A stretch of 43,959 bases of DNA from contig CACGLD010000005.1 in NCBI GenBank assembly GCA_902573755.1, forward strand, positions 1-43,959. The letters run 5' to 3'. This DNA is from an uncultured Pelagibacteraceae bacterium. GTDB taxonomy: Bacteria > Pseudomonadota > Alphaproteobacteria > Pelagibacterales > Pelagibacteraceae. Of this stretch, positions 6,606-15,851 are shown piece after piece (position 1 is the first letter of the stretch; the number at the start of each line of letters is the position of its first letter). The notes under the pieces were generated by a model that was not told where the DNA came from, did not search any database, and worked only from the letters and a program-made list of their open reading frames with translations. Position numbers and translations under genes: made by a program.

Positions 6606-8390
6606 TTATTTTTTAGTTTTTAAAGCTAAATTTAATTCTTTCAATTGATCTGGATTTACCTCAGATGGTGCATTCATCATCAAATCTTGAGCGTTTTGAT
6701 TCATTGGAAACATAGTAACTTCCCTAATATTCTTCTCGTTAGCAAGTAACATTACGATTCTATCAATACCAGGTGCTATTCCTCCATGTGGTGGTGCGCC
6801 ATAACTAAGTGCATTAATCATGCCGCTAAATTTTTCATCTACTTGATTTTTATCATACCCTGCTATGGAGAAAAGTTTATACATAAGCTCTGGTTTATGA
6901 TTTCTAATTGCTCCTGAAGATAATTCTATACCATTACAAACTATGTCGTATTGATAAGCAAGTATATCTAATGGGTTTTCAAAATCTTTTTCACTTAAAT
7001 CGCCTTGAGGCATTGAAAATGGATTGTGACTAAATTGAATCTTGTTTGTTGATTCATCTTTTTCAAACATTGGATAGTCTACAATCCAGCAAAATGCGAA
7101 AACATTTTCATCAATTAAATCTAGATCTTTTGCAATTTTATCTCTTGCTAGAGCAGTAATTTTTTCTAATTCATCTTGTTTTCCACAAGCCATGAAAATA
7201 CTATCCCCTATTACACAGTTTGTTTTTTTCATGATTTCAGCTAATGCATCTTTAGAAAAGAATTTTCCTATAGGACCTTTTGCTGAAATATCTTTGTCTT
7301 TTTCAAAAGTAAAATAAGCTAAACCAGAAGCACCTTCTCCTTTTGCCCATTTATCAATATTATCAAAAAAACTTCTTGGCTTATCTTTCGTATTTTTTGT
7401 AATAATACATCTTACTTTAGATCCAGATTTTACTAATTTTTTAAATATTTCAAATGAAACATCTTCTCTCATAAAAATTTCAGTTATATCATTCACAATG
7501 AGCGGGTTTCTTAAATCTGGTTTATCAGTACCATATTTAAGCATTGCTTCCTTGTATGAAATCTTTGGAAATTTATCAAACAACAGTTTTTTAGTAGAAA
7601 AGTTTTTAAATGTATTAACCATTAACTTTTCAACAACATCAAATACATCCTCTTGTTCAACAAATGACATTTCCAAATCTAATTGATAAAACTCCCCTGG
7701 ACTTCTATCTGCTCTTGCATCTTCATCTCTAAAACAAGGTGCAATTTGAAAATATCTATCAAATCCAGAGACCATTATTAATTGTTTAAATTGTTGGGGG
7801 GCTTGAGGTAATGCATAAAATTTTCCTGGATTTAAACGACTAGGTACTAAAAAATCTCTTGCACCTTCTGGACTAGATGAGGTTAAAATTGGTGTTTGAA
7901 ATTCTAAAAAACCTAATTTAGTCATTTCATTTCGGATATATGAAATAACTTTAGATCTTAAAATAATATTTTCGTGAATTTTTTTTCTTCTTAAATCTAA
8001 AAATCTATATTTCAATCTTATTTCTTCAGCATACTCTTGATCGCTGAAGACTGGCATAGGCAGCTCTTTACAAGTTCCCAAAATTTCATATTTCTCAATA
8101 ACAACCTCTATTTCACCTGTATCAATTTCTGAATTAATTGTTTCTTTTGATCTGTTAACAACTTTTCCCTCGACTTTAATTACTGTTTCTAATTGCATTT
8201 TTTCTAAATCAGAAAAATATTTATTATCTTTGTCAATTATACATTGGGTAATTCCATAGTTATCTCTCAAATCAATGAATAATAAATTACCATGGTCTCT
8301 TTTTTTATTTATCCAACCTGCAAGAGAAATTTTTTTATCTACATGCTCTTTTTTTAATTCATTACACTTATGTGTTCTGTATTTATTCAA
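6606..8390 (-). CDS. aspS: Aspartyl-tRNA synthetase, bacterial type
   Basis: Charges tRNA-Asp, 594 residues. N-terminal OB anticodon-binding domain (about 1-110); class II core with YRFLDLRR (128-135), TPILTSSSPEGARDF, motif 2 CFRDEDARADRSPGEFYQLD (219-238) and motif 3 GGIAPGIDRIVMLL (536-549). The GAD insertion domain lies between motifs 2 and 3. Start is TTG at 8390, directly after the hdaA stop, supported by AGAGG five bases upstream. His33 in KKRDHGN resembles non-discriminating AspRS, which also charge tRNA-Asn; this is only a hint. Likely cotranscribed with hdaA. Confidence 0.96.
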   Translation of the reverse strand: MNKYRTHKCNELKKEHVDKKISLAGWINKKRDHGNLLFIDLRDNYGITQCIIDKDNKYFSDLEKMQLETVIKVEGKVVNRSKETINSEIDTGEIEVVIEKYEILGTCKELPMPVFSDQEYAEEIRLKYRFLDLRRKKIHENIILRSKVISYIRNEMTKLGFLEFQTPILTSSSPEGARDFLVPSRLNPGKFYALPQAPQQFKQLIMVSGFDRYFQIAPCFRDEDARADRSPGEFYQLDLEMSFVEQEDVFDVVEKLMVNTFKNFSTKKLLFDKFPKISYKEAMLKYGTDKPDLRNPLIVNDITEIFMREDVSFEIFKKLVKSGSKVRCIITKNTKDKPRSFFDNIDKWAKGEGASGLAYFTFEKDKDISAKGPIGKFFSKDALAEIMKKTNCVIGDSIFMACGKQDELEKITALARDKIAKDLDLIDENVFAFCWIVDYPMFEKDESTNKIQFSHNPFSMPQGDLSEKDFENPLDILAYQYDIVCNGIELSSGAIRNHKPELMYKLFSIAGYDKNQVDEKFSGMINALSYGAPPHGGIAPGIDRIVMLLANEKNIREVTMFPMNQNAQDLMMNAPSEVNPDQLKELNLALKTKK

Positions 8391-9053
8391 TTAAACCTCT
8401 AATGCTTCTTTAATAATTTTAAAATCGATTGGTTTCTTTCTTTTTAAACTAATTTCGTCGATTTTATATATGAAATCAGAAATTTTGCCATAAGTTCTAT
8501 CAATTCTTTTAATTATAAATTCAATAAGTTTTTGGTCTATTGATATTTGACGATCAGAAAGATTTTTTAATATTAGTGCATAGATTAAATCATCACCAGG
8601 TTTTTCAATTTGAGATAAAATAAAATTAGTAGATCTTGAATTAAGATCATTAAGTTTAAAATTAAAGTCAACTATTGGTTTTTTTGAGGTTACTATTAAA
8701 TACTTATTGTCCTGATCAATTATATTTATAAGTGTAAATAATAAGTTTTCATTTATTTTTTCAGTTAAATCCTCAACAATAATATTTTCATATATTTTAA
8801 TTTGATGAAGAAAGTCATTATTAATATCTTCTGCATTAATTTTAATTCCTTTATGCTTTTCTAAAAATATATTTATTAAATGACTTTTTCCTGAAAACTT
8901 TTCACCTATTAAGTTTATAAAATTTTTATCCCATTTTGGCCAACTATTTAAAAGGCTAAAAGAGTGTTCGTTGCTGTTTGAAACATAAAAATCCTGATCT
9001 TTAAAATTTTGATCATAATCAAATTTAAGTATTTGCTGATTAAGATTTGTCAT
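8391..9053 (-). CDS. hdaA: HdaA-like DnaA-related AAA+ regulator of replication initiation
   Basis: 220-residue DnaA paralogue without the C-terminal DNA-binding domain. In known systems Hda/HdaA with the sliding clamp stimulates ATP hydrolysis by DnaA after initiation. Seen here: DFYVSNSNEHSFSLLNSWP near the N-terminus, a variant Walker A GEKFSGKSHL (50-59), Walker B-like ENIIVEDLTE, and a lid domain ending FKIIKEALEV. The N-terminal QQILKFD is a plausible but weak match to the clamp-binding motif. It overlaps the upstream DUF2066-like gene by 14 bases and is followed without a gap by aspS. Confidence 0.82.
   Translation of the reverse strand: MTNLNQQILKFDYDQNFKDQDFYVSNSNEHSFSLLNSWPKWDKNFINLIGEKFSGKSHLINIFLEKHKGIKINAEDINNDFLHQIKIYENIIVEDLTEKINENLLFTLINIIDQDNKYLIVTSKKPIVDFNFKLNDLNSRSTNFILSQIEKPGDDLIYALILKNLSDRQISIDQKLIEFIIKRIDRTYGKISDFIYKIDEISLKRKKPIDFKIIKEALEV
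8396..8400 (-). promoter_or_regulatory. Shine-Dalgarno deciding the TTG start of aspS
   Basis: AGAGG on the minus strand, five bases before the TTG at 8390, within the last codons of hdaA. It supports TTG as the true start and translational coupling to hdaA. Confidence 0.55.
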
Positions 9054-10128
9054 TTAAAACCCAAATTTTATTTTTAATTTCAAAATCATAATTTTGATCA
9101 TTCATAACCTCTAAAAACTTATCAGGTGTTCCATTAAAAATAACTTTGTAAAAATTATTTCGATTATCGAACTTATAAATTGAGAAATTATATATCAAAT
9201 CCATATCAGATAAAATTTTTTCAAATTTATTAATTTTTATATTATTAGAATTATCAATAGAAATATTTAAAGATAACTTTACTGAAGTATTGATTTGATT
9301 TTGCGATTTCCAAAAATCTTCGTAGACTAATTTTAAATTATCAATAAATTCAAATAACTCTTCTTCATCATCAAAATTAACTTCAGTATAATTTAAATTT
9401 TTTAAATTGTTATTTTCATTAAAATAAATTTTGTTAAATACTCTTATTTTATTATTATCCTTAAACATAATCATAATAATGTGATCATTTATATTGTATT
9501 TGTTTATAATTTCTTTGAAGTCATAAGTTTCCAAAATATTAATATTTTGTTTTATCAATCTAAAATCATCTAAATCTTCAGTAGGTAAAATATAATTTAA
9601 AAGACTGTATTTTTTATTTTTTAAATTCCAACTGGAAAATAACTTATTCTCAGAGAACATTAAAACTTGATTTTTATTTTGATCAACAAGTACGGGGATG
9701 AATAAAAAATTTTTTTTCACAGGTAAAGATGGAAAAATATTTTTCGTTTCTAATAAATCAAATATATTTTTTTTATTAAATGAAACATTTAGAGCAAGAT
9801 AATAAATTTCATCAATAAACTTTTCTTCCTTAATTGAGAAAGTTTCTATCATTCCTTTTATTTGATTAATTGATGTATTTTTTAATTTTACCTGATCTTT
9901 ACTTTGGACAATTGATAAAATAAGTTCATTAAATGCCTTTACAAATCCTTCATCGATAATTTCATTTTTACTAAAATTTATTTCAAAAGGTGTTGATATT
10001 TCAATATCATTTATAGAAAATGTCTTTGCATGACTTTTTCCTGTGGAAAAGAAAATATTTATTAAAGCAAGAAATAAAAAAAAATTATATAAAAGCTTTA
10101 AATTACTAAGTAGAGAAATAAATTTCAT
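9040..10128 (-). CDS. DUF2066-like exported protein
   Basis: 362 residues with an N-terminal signal peptide (hydrophobic about 12-30, cleavage near KSHAKT). The body looks like the DUF2066 family found between purM and hda in many proteobacteria: an early FVKAFNELILSIV helix, PVLVDQNKNQVLMFSENKLFSSWN in the middle, and a C-terminal domain ending IKNKIWVLNDKS. The function is unknown; it is probably periplasmic. Sequence is strongly Asn/Lys/Ile-biased, so assignment leans on gene order as well as pattern. Only 11 bases separate its start from purM. Confidence 0.65.
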   Translation of the reverse strand: MKFISLLSNLKLLYNFFLFLALINIFFSTGKSHAKTFSINDIEISTPFEINFSKNEIIDEGFVKAFNELILSIVQSKDQVKLKNTSINQIKGMIETFSIKEEKFIDEIYYLALNVSFNKKNIFDLLETKNIFPSLPVKKNFLFIPVLVDQNKNQVLMFSENKLFSSWNLKNKKYSLLNYILPTEDLDDFRLIKQNINILETYDFKEIINKYNINDHIIMIMFKDNNKIRVFNKIYFNENNNLKNLNYTEVNFDDEEELFEFIDNLKLVYEDFWKSQNQINTSVKLSLNISIDNSNNIKINKFEKILSDMDLIYNFSIYKFDNRNNFYKVIFNGTPDKFLEVMNDQNYDFEIKNKIWVLNDKS

Positions 10129-10139
10129 AAAACATATTA

Positions 10140-11171
10140 ATGAATAAAAAAAAATTTACCTATAAAAAAAGTGGAGTTAATATTAAAGCTGCTGATAAGT
10201 TTGTTGATTTCATTTCTGTAGTTTCAGCAAAAAAAAGAGGCAAAAAAAAGTTCTCTAATATAGGAGGATTTGGTTCAATCACAAATATACCAGGTAATAT
10301 TAAACAACCTAGAATCGTAGCTTGTACTGATGGTGTGGGAACCAAAATTGAAATTGCTAATACATTAAATAAATTTGATACTATTGGTATTGATCTGGTT
10401 GCTATGAGTGTAAATGATTTAATTGTTCAAGGAGCTAAACCTTTGCTTTTTTTAGATTATATTTCAATAAATAAAATTGACCTTAAAAAACTTAAAGCAA
10501 TTATAAAAGGAATTAACAAAGGCTGCAATCAATCAGAATGTGAACTCGTTGGTGGAGAAACTGCTGAAATGCCAGGAACGTATGAAAAAGGTAAATTTGA
10601 TATCGCAGGTTTTGCTGTAGGAGTTGTAGGAAAGAATAGAATTTTAAATAAAAATAAAATAAAAAAAAATAATCTTATAGTTGCGATTCCTTCTAGCGGT
10701 TTACATTCTAATGGTTATTCACTTGTAAGATATTTATTAAAACAAAAAAAAATAAATATTAAAAAAAATAAATTTTTAAAATCTGAGCTTCTAAAACCAA
10801 CTAAAATATATGTTAAAGAAGTAATGAATTTGATAAACAACAACTTGATCAATGGCTGTGCAAATATAACTGGGGGAGGTTTATCTGATAATATTAAAAG
10901 GATTATACCAGATAAGCTTTCTGCACAAATAAGTTTAGATAAAATTAAAACTTCTAAAATATTTAATTGGCTTAAAAATAATGGAATTTCTGATAAAGAA
11001 ATGCTTAAAACATTTAATTGTGGAGTTGGTTTTTGTCTTATTGTTGAAAGTAAAAATTTAAAAAAAATAAGTAAATTTTTTTCAAGAGAATATAAACCAT
11101 ATGTTGTTGGAAAAATTTTAAATGGTAAAAACAAAGTTAAGTTAAATGGTTCTATCAACTGGTATCAATAG
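10140..11171 (+). CDS. purM: Phosphoribosylformylglycinamidine cyclo-ligase (AIR synthetase)
   Basis: Fifth step of purine synthesis: ATP-dependent closure of FGAM to AIR. 343 residues, full length. Signatures: CTDGVGTKIEIA, IGIDLVAMSVNDLIVQGAKPL, ELVGGETAEMPGTYE, PSSGLHSNGYSLVR, NITGGGLSDNI and FNCGVGFCLIV. It forms an operon with purN, which starts 26 bases before its stop. The upstream spacer to the divergent DUF2066-like gene is 11 bases with no Shine-Dalgarno, so the promoter must lie in the neighbouring coding sequence and the mRNA may have almost no leader. Confidence 0.97.
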   Translation: MNKKKFTYKKSGVNIKAADKFVDFISVVSAKKRGKKKFSNIGGFGSITNIPGNIKQPRIVACTDGVGTKIEIANTLNKFDTIGIDLVAMSVNDLIVQGAKPLLFLDYISINKIDLKKLKAIIKGINKGCNQSECELVGGETAEMPGTYEKGKFDIAGFAVGVVGKNRILNKNKIKKNNLIVAIPSSGLHSNGYSLVRYLLKQKKINIKKNKFLKSELLKPTKIYVKEVMNLINNNLINGCANITGGGLSDNIKRIIPDKLSAQISLDKIKTSKIFNWLKNNGISDKEMLKTFNCGVGFCLIVESKNLKKISKFFSREYKPYVVGKILNGKNKVKLNGSINWYQ

Positions 11172-11727
11172 AATTAGAACAGCTGTATTTATTTCAGGGA
11201 CAGGCAGTAATTTAAAATCTTTAATTAAATTTTCTAAAACTAAATTATCTCCTATATCAATTAACTTTATTGTTTCAAATAACTCTAAGGCAAAGGGTTT
11301 AAATTATGCCAAAAAATTTAAAATTAAAAAAAAAGTTTTAAATTTTAAAAACAAAAAATTAAGTGAAAATAAGCTACTTTCTATCTTAAAAAAAAATAAT
11401 ATTAAAATAATTTGCCTAGCTGGATTTATGAAAATTTTATCAAAAAATTTTATAAAAAAATTTAAAGGAAAAATTTTAAATATACACCCCTCTTTACTGC
11501 CTAAATATAAAGGATTAAATACTCACCAAAGAGTATTAAATAATAAAGAAAAATACTCAGGATGCACTGTTCATTTTGTAAATGATAGATTAGACTCGGG
11601 GAAGATTATTCTACAAAAGAAAGTAAAAATTTCAAAAAAAGATACAGAGTTCTCTCTTGCTAAAAAAATTTTAGTTCAAGAGCATAAACTGTACCCAAAA
11701 GCTATATTAAAAGTTTTTAATCTTTAA
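11146..11727 (+). CDS. purN: Phosphoribosylglycinamide formyltransferase
   Basis: Third step of purine synthesis: formyl transfer from 10-formyl-THF to GAR. 193 residues. Motifs: FISGTGSNLKSLI, CLAGFMKIL, catalytic Asn/His in NIHPSLLPKYKGLNTHQR, and Asp in CTVHFVNDRLDSG. ATG at 11146 lies inside purM (26-base overlap); no other conventional start fits before RTAVFISGTG. The 3' end overlaps convergent ndk by 11 bases. Heavily Lys-rich, as expected from composition. Confidence 0.96.
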   Translation: MVLSTGINRIRTAVFISGTGSNLKSLIKFSKTKLSPISINFIVSNNSKAKGLNYAKKFKIKKKVLNFKNKKLSENKLLSILKKNNIKIICLAGFMKILSKNFIKKFKGKILNIHPSLLPKYKGLNTHQRVLNNKEKYSGCTVHFVNDRLDSGKIILQKKVKISKKDTEFSLAKKILVQEHKLYPKAILKVFNL

Positions 11728-12127
11728 AGAAAAAATCTATTTCAATTTTAGCATTTTCAACACTATCTGACCCATGCACAGAATTTTTATCTATTGAAAT
11801 TCCATATTTTTTTCTAATAGTGCCCTCCTCTGCATCTTTTGGATTTGTAGCACCCATTAATTCTCTATTTCCTAAAACCGCATTATCTTTTTCAAGAACC
11901 ATTACAACAATTGGGCCTGATGATAAATAGGCACATAAATCATTATAAAATGGCTTAGTCTCATGAACTTTGTAAAATTTTTCAGCTTCTGATTTTTCAA
12001 TTTGGATTTTTTTTTCTTTTAAAATTATAAAACCATTACTTTTAAACATTTCTTTTATTTCGTTTTCCAAACTTCTCTCCACTGCATCTGGTTTTATAAT
12101 TGATAAGGTTTGTTCTAAATTACTCAT
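11717..12127 (-). CDS. ndk: Nucleoside diphosphate kinase
   Basis: Transfers gamma-phosphate between NTPs and NDPs through a phospho-His. 136 residues. LSIIKPDAVER near the N-terminus, ELMGATNPKDAEEGTIRKKYG, and active-site His118 in NSVHGSDS. ATG at 12127 has a good Shine-Dalgarno (GAGGA, five bases upstream) lying inside the end of pepA. Start overlaps pepA by 8 bases, end overlaps purN by 11. Confidence 0.97.
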   Translation of the reverse strand: MSNLEQTLSIIKPDAVERSLENEIKEMFKSNGFIILKEKKIQIEKSEAEKFYKVHETKPFYNDLCAYLSSGPIVVMVLEKDNAVLGNRELMGATNPKDAEEGTIRKKYGISIDKNSVHGSDSVENAKIEIDFFFKD

Positions 12128-13574
12128 AATGATCCTCTATTAGTTTGTTTAATAATCTCACTCCATAACCTGTTGCACCACCTGAATTTAACGCTCCACC
12201 ATATTTTGAAAAAGCCATTCCAGCTATATCTAAATGTGCCCAAGGTGTTTTGTTTAAAATAAATCTTTGCAAAAATTGAGCAGCAGTTGTTGATCCTGCT
12301 CCCCCAACATAATTAATATTTTGCATATCTGCATTTTTAGAATCTATTAACTTATCAAAATTTTTATTCAGAGGCATTCTCCAAACTTTTTCTTCTACTT
12401 TCTCACCAGCATTAATTAATTGTTTAGATAAATTATCATCATTTGAAAATAAACCTGCATATTCAGAACCTAATGATACAATTATAGCTCCTGTTAAAGT
12501 AGCTAAATCTACTATTAATTTTGGTTTAAATTTTTCTTCTGTATAAGTTAAGGCATCAGCTAGGACCAATCTTCCTTCGGCGTCAGTATTTAAAATTTCT
12601 ACAGTTTTACCGCTATAAGACTTAACAATATCTCCAGGTCTTTGTGCATTACCTCCTGGCATATTTTCAACTAGTCCCACAACACCAACAGCATTTATTT
12701 TTGCTTTTCTAAGTGCTAAGCTTTTCATTAATCCAACTACAACTGCAGAACCAGCCATATCATAAGTCATATCTTCCATGAATTTAGCAGGCTTTAAAGA
12801 TATTCCTCCAGTATCAAAGCAAACTCCTTTTCCAACAAATGCTAATGGTTTAGATTTTTTACTTAAACCATTCCATTCAATTGTTACAAGATATGATCCT
12901 CTGGCACTTCCTTGCCCTACACCAAGTAGTGTATTCATACCAAGTTTTTTTAATTTTTTTTCGTCATATACAGTTACCTTTAAACCATGTTTTTTAAGTG
13001 AATTTAATCTTTTTGCATATTCATCAGGATGTAAAATGTTGCCAGGTTCAGAAACTAAATCTCTTGTATAAAAAGTTCCATCTTCTATTGCTCTAAATTT
13101 AATTTGATCTTTAAGAGATGGCTGATTTTTACCAGTTATTGTAATTAAAATATTTTTATTATTTTTTTTTGTTTTATATTTTTCAAATGAATAAGATTTC
13201 AATTTTATGCCATGTACAAAATAGCCTATAATATTCTTTTGTTGAGTTGATAGGGTTTCTGAGTTTAAATCGAAATCGTTTATTTTATTACTTTTGAATT
13301 GATCATAAAAATTTGCGCCCAAATTTTCTAATTCAGAATTTGAAATATTTTTTTTTAGAGAAACTAGTATTATTTTCTTTTTTGAACTAATATCAAAAGC
13401 TAATATTTTCTTTTTTTCATCTCTTTTTTTAATCAAATCTAAAATAAAGTTATATTCTGAGCTTGAAATGTGTTTTTTTAAGCCGGAAATATTGAATTTT
13501 TCATCAATAAATAAAACCAAATTATCAGTTTTTTTTTTTAGTTTTTTATTTTTATAAATAATCTGTACTGACAT
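12120..13574 (-). CDS. pepA: Leucyl aminopeptidase (cytosol aminopeptidase, M17)
   Basis: Two-metal aminopeptidase that removes N-terminal residues from peptides. N-terminal macro-like domain (about 1-165), then the catalytic domain: VGKGVCFDTGGISLKPAKFM (metal Lys and Asp), the M17 signature NTDAEGRLVLADAL, VDLATLTGA, and the C-terminal PWAHLDIAGMA. Two starts are possible. TTG at 13589 would leave a leader of about 12 bases from the predicted promoter; the ATG at 13574 fits better and is used here (484 residues). It overlaps downstream ndk by 8 bases. Confidence 0.95.
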   Translation of the reverse strand: MSVQIIYKNKKLKKKTDNLVLFIDEKFNISGLKKHISSSEYNFILDLIKKRDEKKKILAFDISSKKKIILVSLKKNISNSELENLGANFYDQFKSNKINDFDLNSETLSTQQKNIIGYFVHGIKLKSYSFEKYKTKKNNKNILITITGKNQPSLKDQIKFRAIEDGTFYTRDLVSEPGNILHPDEYAKRLNSLKKHGLKVTVYDEKKLKKLGMNTLLGVGQGSARGSYLVTIEWNGLSKKSKPLAFVGKGVCFDTGGISLKPAKFMEDMTYDMAGSAVVVGLMKSLALRKAKINAVGVVGLVENMPGGNAQRPGDIVKSYSGKTVEILNTDAEGRLVLADALTYTEEKFKPKLIVDLATLTGAIIVSLGSEYAGLFSNDDNLSKQLINAGEKVEEKVWRMPLNKNFDKLIDSKNADMQNINYVGGAGSTTAAQFLQRFILNKTPWAHLDIAGMAFSKYGGALNSGGATGYGVRLLNKLIEDHYE

Positions 13575-13607
13575 AAATTTTAAATTCAATCTCTACGAGA
13601 TGTTTGC

Positions 13608-13636
13608 TATATAGGTATAAAAATCGCATATTTCAA
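13608..13636 (-). promoter_or_regulatory. Predicted sigma-70 promoter for pepA-ndk
   Basis: On the minus strand TTGAAA (13631-13636) and TATATA (13608-13613) are spaced by exactly 17 bases. The -35 hexamer overlaps the first base of the lptF start codon, so the two divergent genes share promoter DNA. A TATAAA at 13616-13621 could be the -10 of lptF but has no good -35. Confidence 0.4.
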
Positions 13637-14778
13637 TGAAAAAAATAATATATAGAAAATTTTTATACGATTGTTTAATTTTTTTTATTATTACGCTAAC
13701 TAGCGCAAGTGTAATAATTTGGGTTTTTCAGGCGGTAAATTACTTGGATATTATAATTGATGATGGAAGAGATTATTTAGTCTATTTGAATTACTCATTA
13801 TTAAATTTTCCCAAAATATTTAGCAAAATTTTGCCTTTTGCACTTTTTTTTAGTTTTTCATATGTGATCGCAAAATATGAACTTAACAATGAATTACTTA
13901 TTTATTGGAACTTTGGAATTAGTAAAATTAGCTTTGTAAATTTTTTTTTATTTTGTTCATTAGTTATTTTACTAATACAATTAGTACTTACAGCATTTAT
14001 AGTTCCTAATTCACAAGGCCTAGCAAGATCAATAATTAGAGTGTCAGATTATAATTTTGTCGATAATTTTATTAAAGTAAAAAAATTTAATGCAGCTGTA
14101 AATAATTTAACAATTTATACAGAAAGCAAAACCAGCAGTAATAATTATAGAAATATTTATATAAAAAAAGATAGTGAAGAAAGTAAAAATAATTTTCAAA
14201 TTATTTTTGCAAAAAAAGGAACTATAAAAAATAAAAACGGTTTACCAATTCTTGAACTATATGATGGTGAAAATATAAATGTTGTTAATAAAAATATTAC
14301 TAATTTTACTTTTACAAAATCAGAATTTAATCTTTCTGCATATACTACAGATACAATTTTAGTAAAAAAAACTCAAGAACACAGAACAGTTGATTTAATA
14401 AATTGTACTTACAATTTATTAAAAAAAGATACTGAGAAAATTAATAAATTATTTAAAACAGTTAAAAACTGTGAATATAAAAATTTAGATAATATTTTTT
14501 CTGAATTATATAAGAGATTAATAATTCCGATTTACTTGCCAGTATTAATGTTAACATCATTACTTTTGATTATTCAATCAAAAGAAAAAATTAATTATAC
14601 AAGATATAGATTGTCAAATTTTTTATTAGGTTTTTTAATTATAATTTTCTCTGAATCAACTTTAAGATTTATAAATAAGTCATTAGAAAATAATCTTATT
14701 TTTATATCAATACCAATAATATTAAATATTATATTTTATACTTACTTTCGTAAAAAATTTAAATTCAAAAAGGCATAA
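13636..14778 (+). CDS. lptF: LPS export ABC transporter permease LptF
   Basis: Inner-membrane permease of the LptB2FG machine that extracts LPS and passes it to the Lpt bridge. 380 residues: three N-terminal membrane segments (about 10-32, 58-80, 100-122), a periplasmic beta-jellyroll region (about 130-290), and three C-terminal segments. LKKIIYRKF-type start, LPFALFFSFSY, and KRLIIPIYLPVLML before the C-terminal membrane part fit YjgP/YjgQ. First of a block lptF-lptG-lptD-surA-pdxA-rsmA; its TAA overlaps the lptG ATG by one base. Confidence 0.92.
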   Translation: MKKIIYRKFLYDCLIFFIITLTSASVIIWVFQAVNYLDIIIDDGRDYLVYLNYSLLNFPKIFSKILPFALFFSFSYVIAKYELNNELLIYWNFGISKISFVNFFLFCSLVILLIQLVLTAFIVPNSQGLARSIIRVSDYNFVDNFIKVKKFNAAVNNLTIYTESKTSSNNYRNIYIKKDSEESKNNFQIIFAKKGTIKNKNGLPILELYDGENINVVNKNITNFTFTKSEFNLSAYTTDTILVKKTQEHRTVDLINCTYNLLKKDTEKINKLFKTVKNCEYKNLDNIFSELYKRLIIPIYLPVLMLTSLLLIIQSKEKINYTRYRLSNFLLGFLIIIFSESTLRFINKSLENNLIFISIPIILNIIFYTYFRKKFKFKKA

Positions 14779-15851
14779 TGAAAACTTATATCAAATTTCT
14801 TATTAATACTTTTCTCTATTCTTTTTTTTACGTTTTTTTTATTGTGTTCAGTTTAGTTTTTATAATTAACTTGTTAACAGAATTGGAATTTTTTAAAGAA
14901 ATAAATATTGGATTTTTGTTTCCAATTTATCTTTCGCTACTTAATGCGCCTAGTATGATATATGAAATTTTTCCATTTATTTTTCTTATTTCAACTCAGT
15001 TATTTTATATTAAATTATTTAATAATAATGAAATTCAAATCTTTAAGTATTCTGGATTAAAAAATACAAAAATTTTATTTATTTCAAGTCTAATTGCTTT
15101 GGTGTTGGGTATTTTAATAGTAAGTTTATTTTATAATAGCGCTTCAAATCTAAAAAACTTTTACCTAGAGCTTAAATCTAATTACACAAAAGATGGTAAA
15201 TATCTTGCAGTAATTAATAAAAATGGATTGTGGGTAAGAGACCGAGTTCAAGATAAAATTTTAATTGTGAATTCCTCAAAAATTAATGGGAATACTTTAA
15301 TCGATAATTTTATAACTGAATTTGATAATAAATATAATGTAATTAGAAATATCAAAAGCAATGAAATTAATATTAAAGAAAATCTGTGGATAGTATTAGA
15401 GCCTGAAATTTACATTAATAATACAAGTGAGAAAAAAAATAAAATTGAAATTTATTCAAATTTTAATTCTGATAGGATAAATAGTCTATTTTCTAATTTA
15501 TCCTCTCTATCTTTTTTTGAATTAATTGAATTAAAAAATAACTATGAGATGTTGAATTATGCGATTGTTGATGTAAATATTCAAATTCATAAAATTATAT
15601 CTTATCCTTTATATTTGATTTTAATGACTGTATTTTCTAGTATAATTATGATTAATACAAAAAAATTTAATAGTGATACTTTTAAAATTTCAATAGGATT
15701 ATTTTTAAGTGTAATCATCTATTATTTTAATAATTTATTTAATGTTTTGGGATCAACCGAAAAAATTAATTATTTAATTTCTGTTTGGGGGCCTCTTTTT
15801 ATTCTATCTTTAATAATATCAATATTAACATTTAAGTTTAATGAAAAATAA
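14778..15851 (+). CDS. lptG: LPS export ABC transporter permease LptG
   Basis: Partner of LptF in the LptB2FG exporter, 357 residues, same architecture: membrane segments near 10-30, 50-75 and 95-118, a periplasmic domain, and three C-terminal segments from about 275. Signature regions: NAPSMIYEIFPFIFLISTQ, GLKNTKILFISSL and NKNGLWVRD. Overlaps lptF by 1 base and lptD by 11 bases, so the three are almost certainly cotranscribed. Confidence 0.92.
   Translation: MKTYIKFLINTFLYSFFYVFFIVFSLVFIINLLTELEFFKEINIGFLFPIYLSLLNAPSMIYEIFPFIFLISTQLFYIKLFNNNEIQIFKYSGLKNTKILFISSLIALVLGILIVSLFYNSASNLKNFYLELKSNYTKDGKYLAVINKNGLWVRDRVQDKILIVNSSKINGNTLIDNFITEFDNKYNVIRNIKSNEINIKENLWIVLEPEIYINNTSEKKNKIEIYSNFNSDRINSLFSNLSSLSFFELIELKNNYEMLNYAIVDVNIQIHKIISYPLYLILMTVFSSIIMINTKKFNSDTFKISIGLFLSVIIYYFNNLFNVLGSTEKINYLISVWGPLFILSLIISILTFKFNEK

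Noticed and set aside
10715-11158. Long antisense frame opposite purM, and similar frames opposite fabD, pepA, lptD and aspS
   Set aside because: They are mirror frames of strongly conserved genes, with no family motif, no ribosome binding site and compositions typical of shadows.
13589-13604. Inverted repeat ATCTC-TAC-GAGAT between pepA and lptF as an operator or terminator
   Set aside because: Five-base arms with a three-base loop are too short to stand out in AT-rich DNA, and no U-tract follows.
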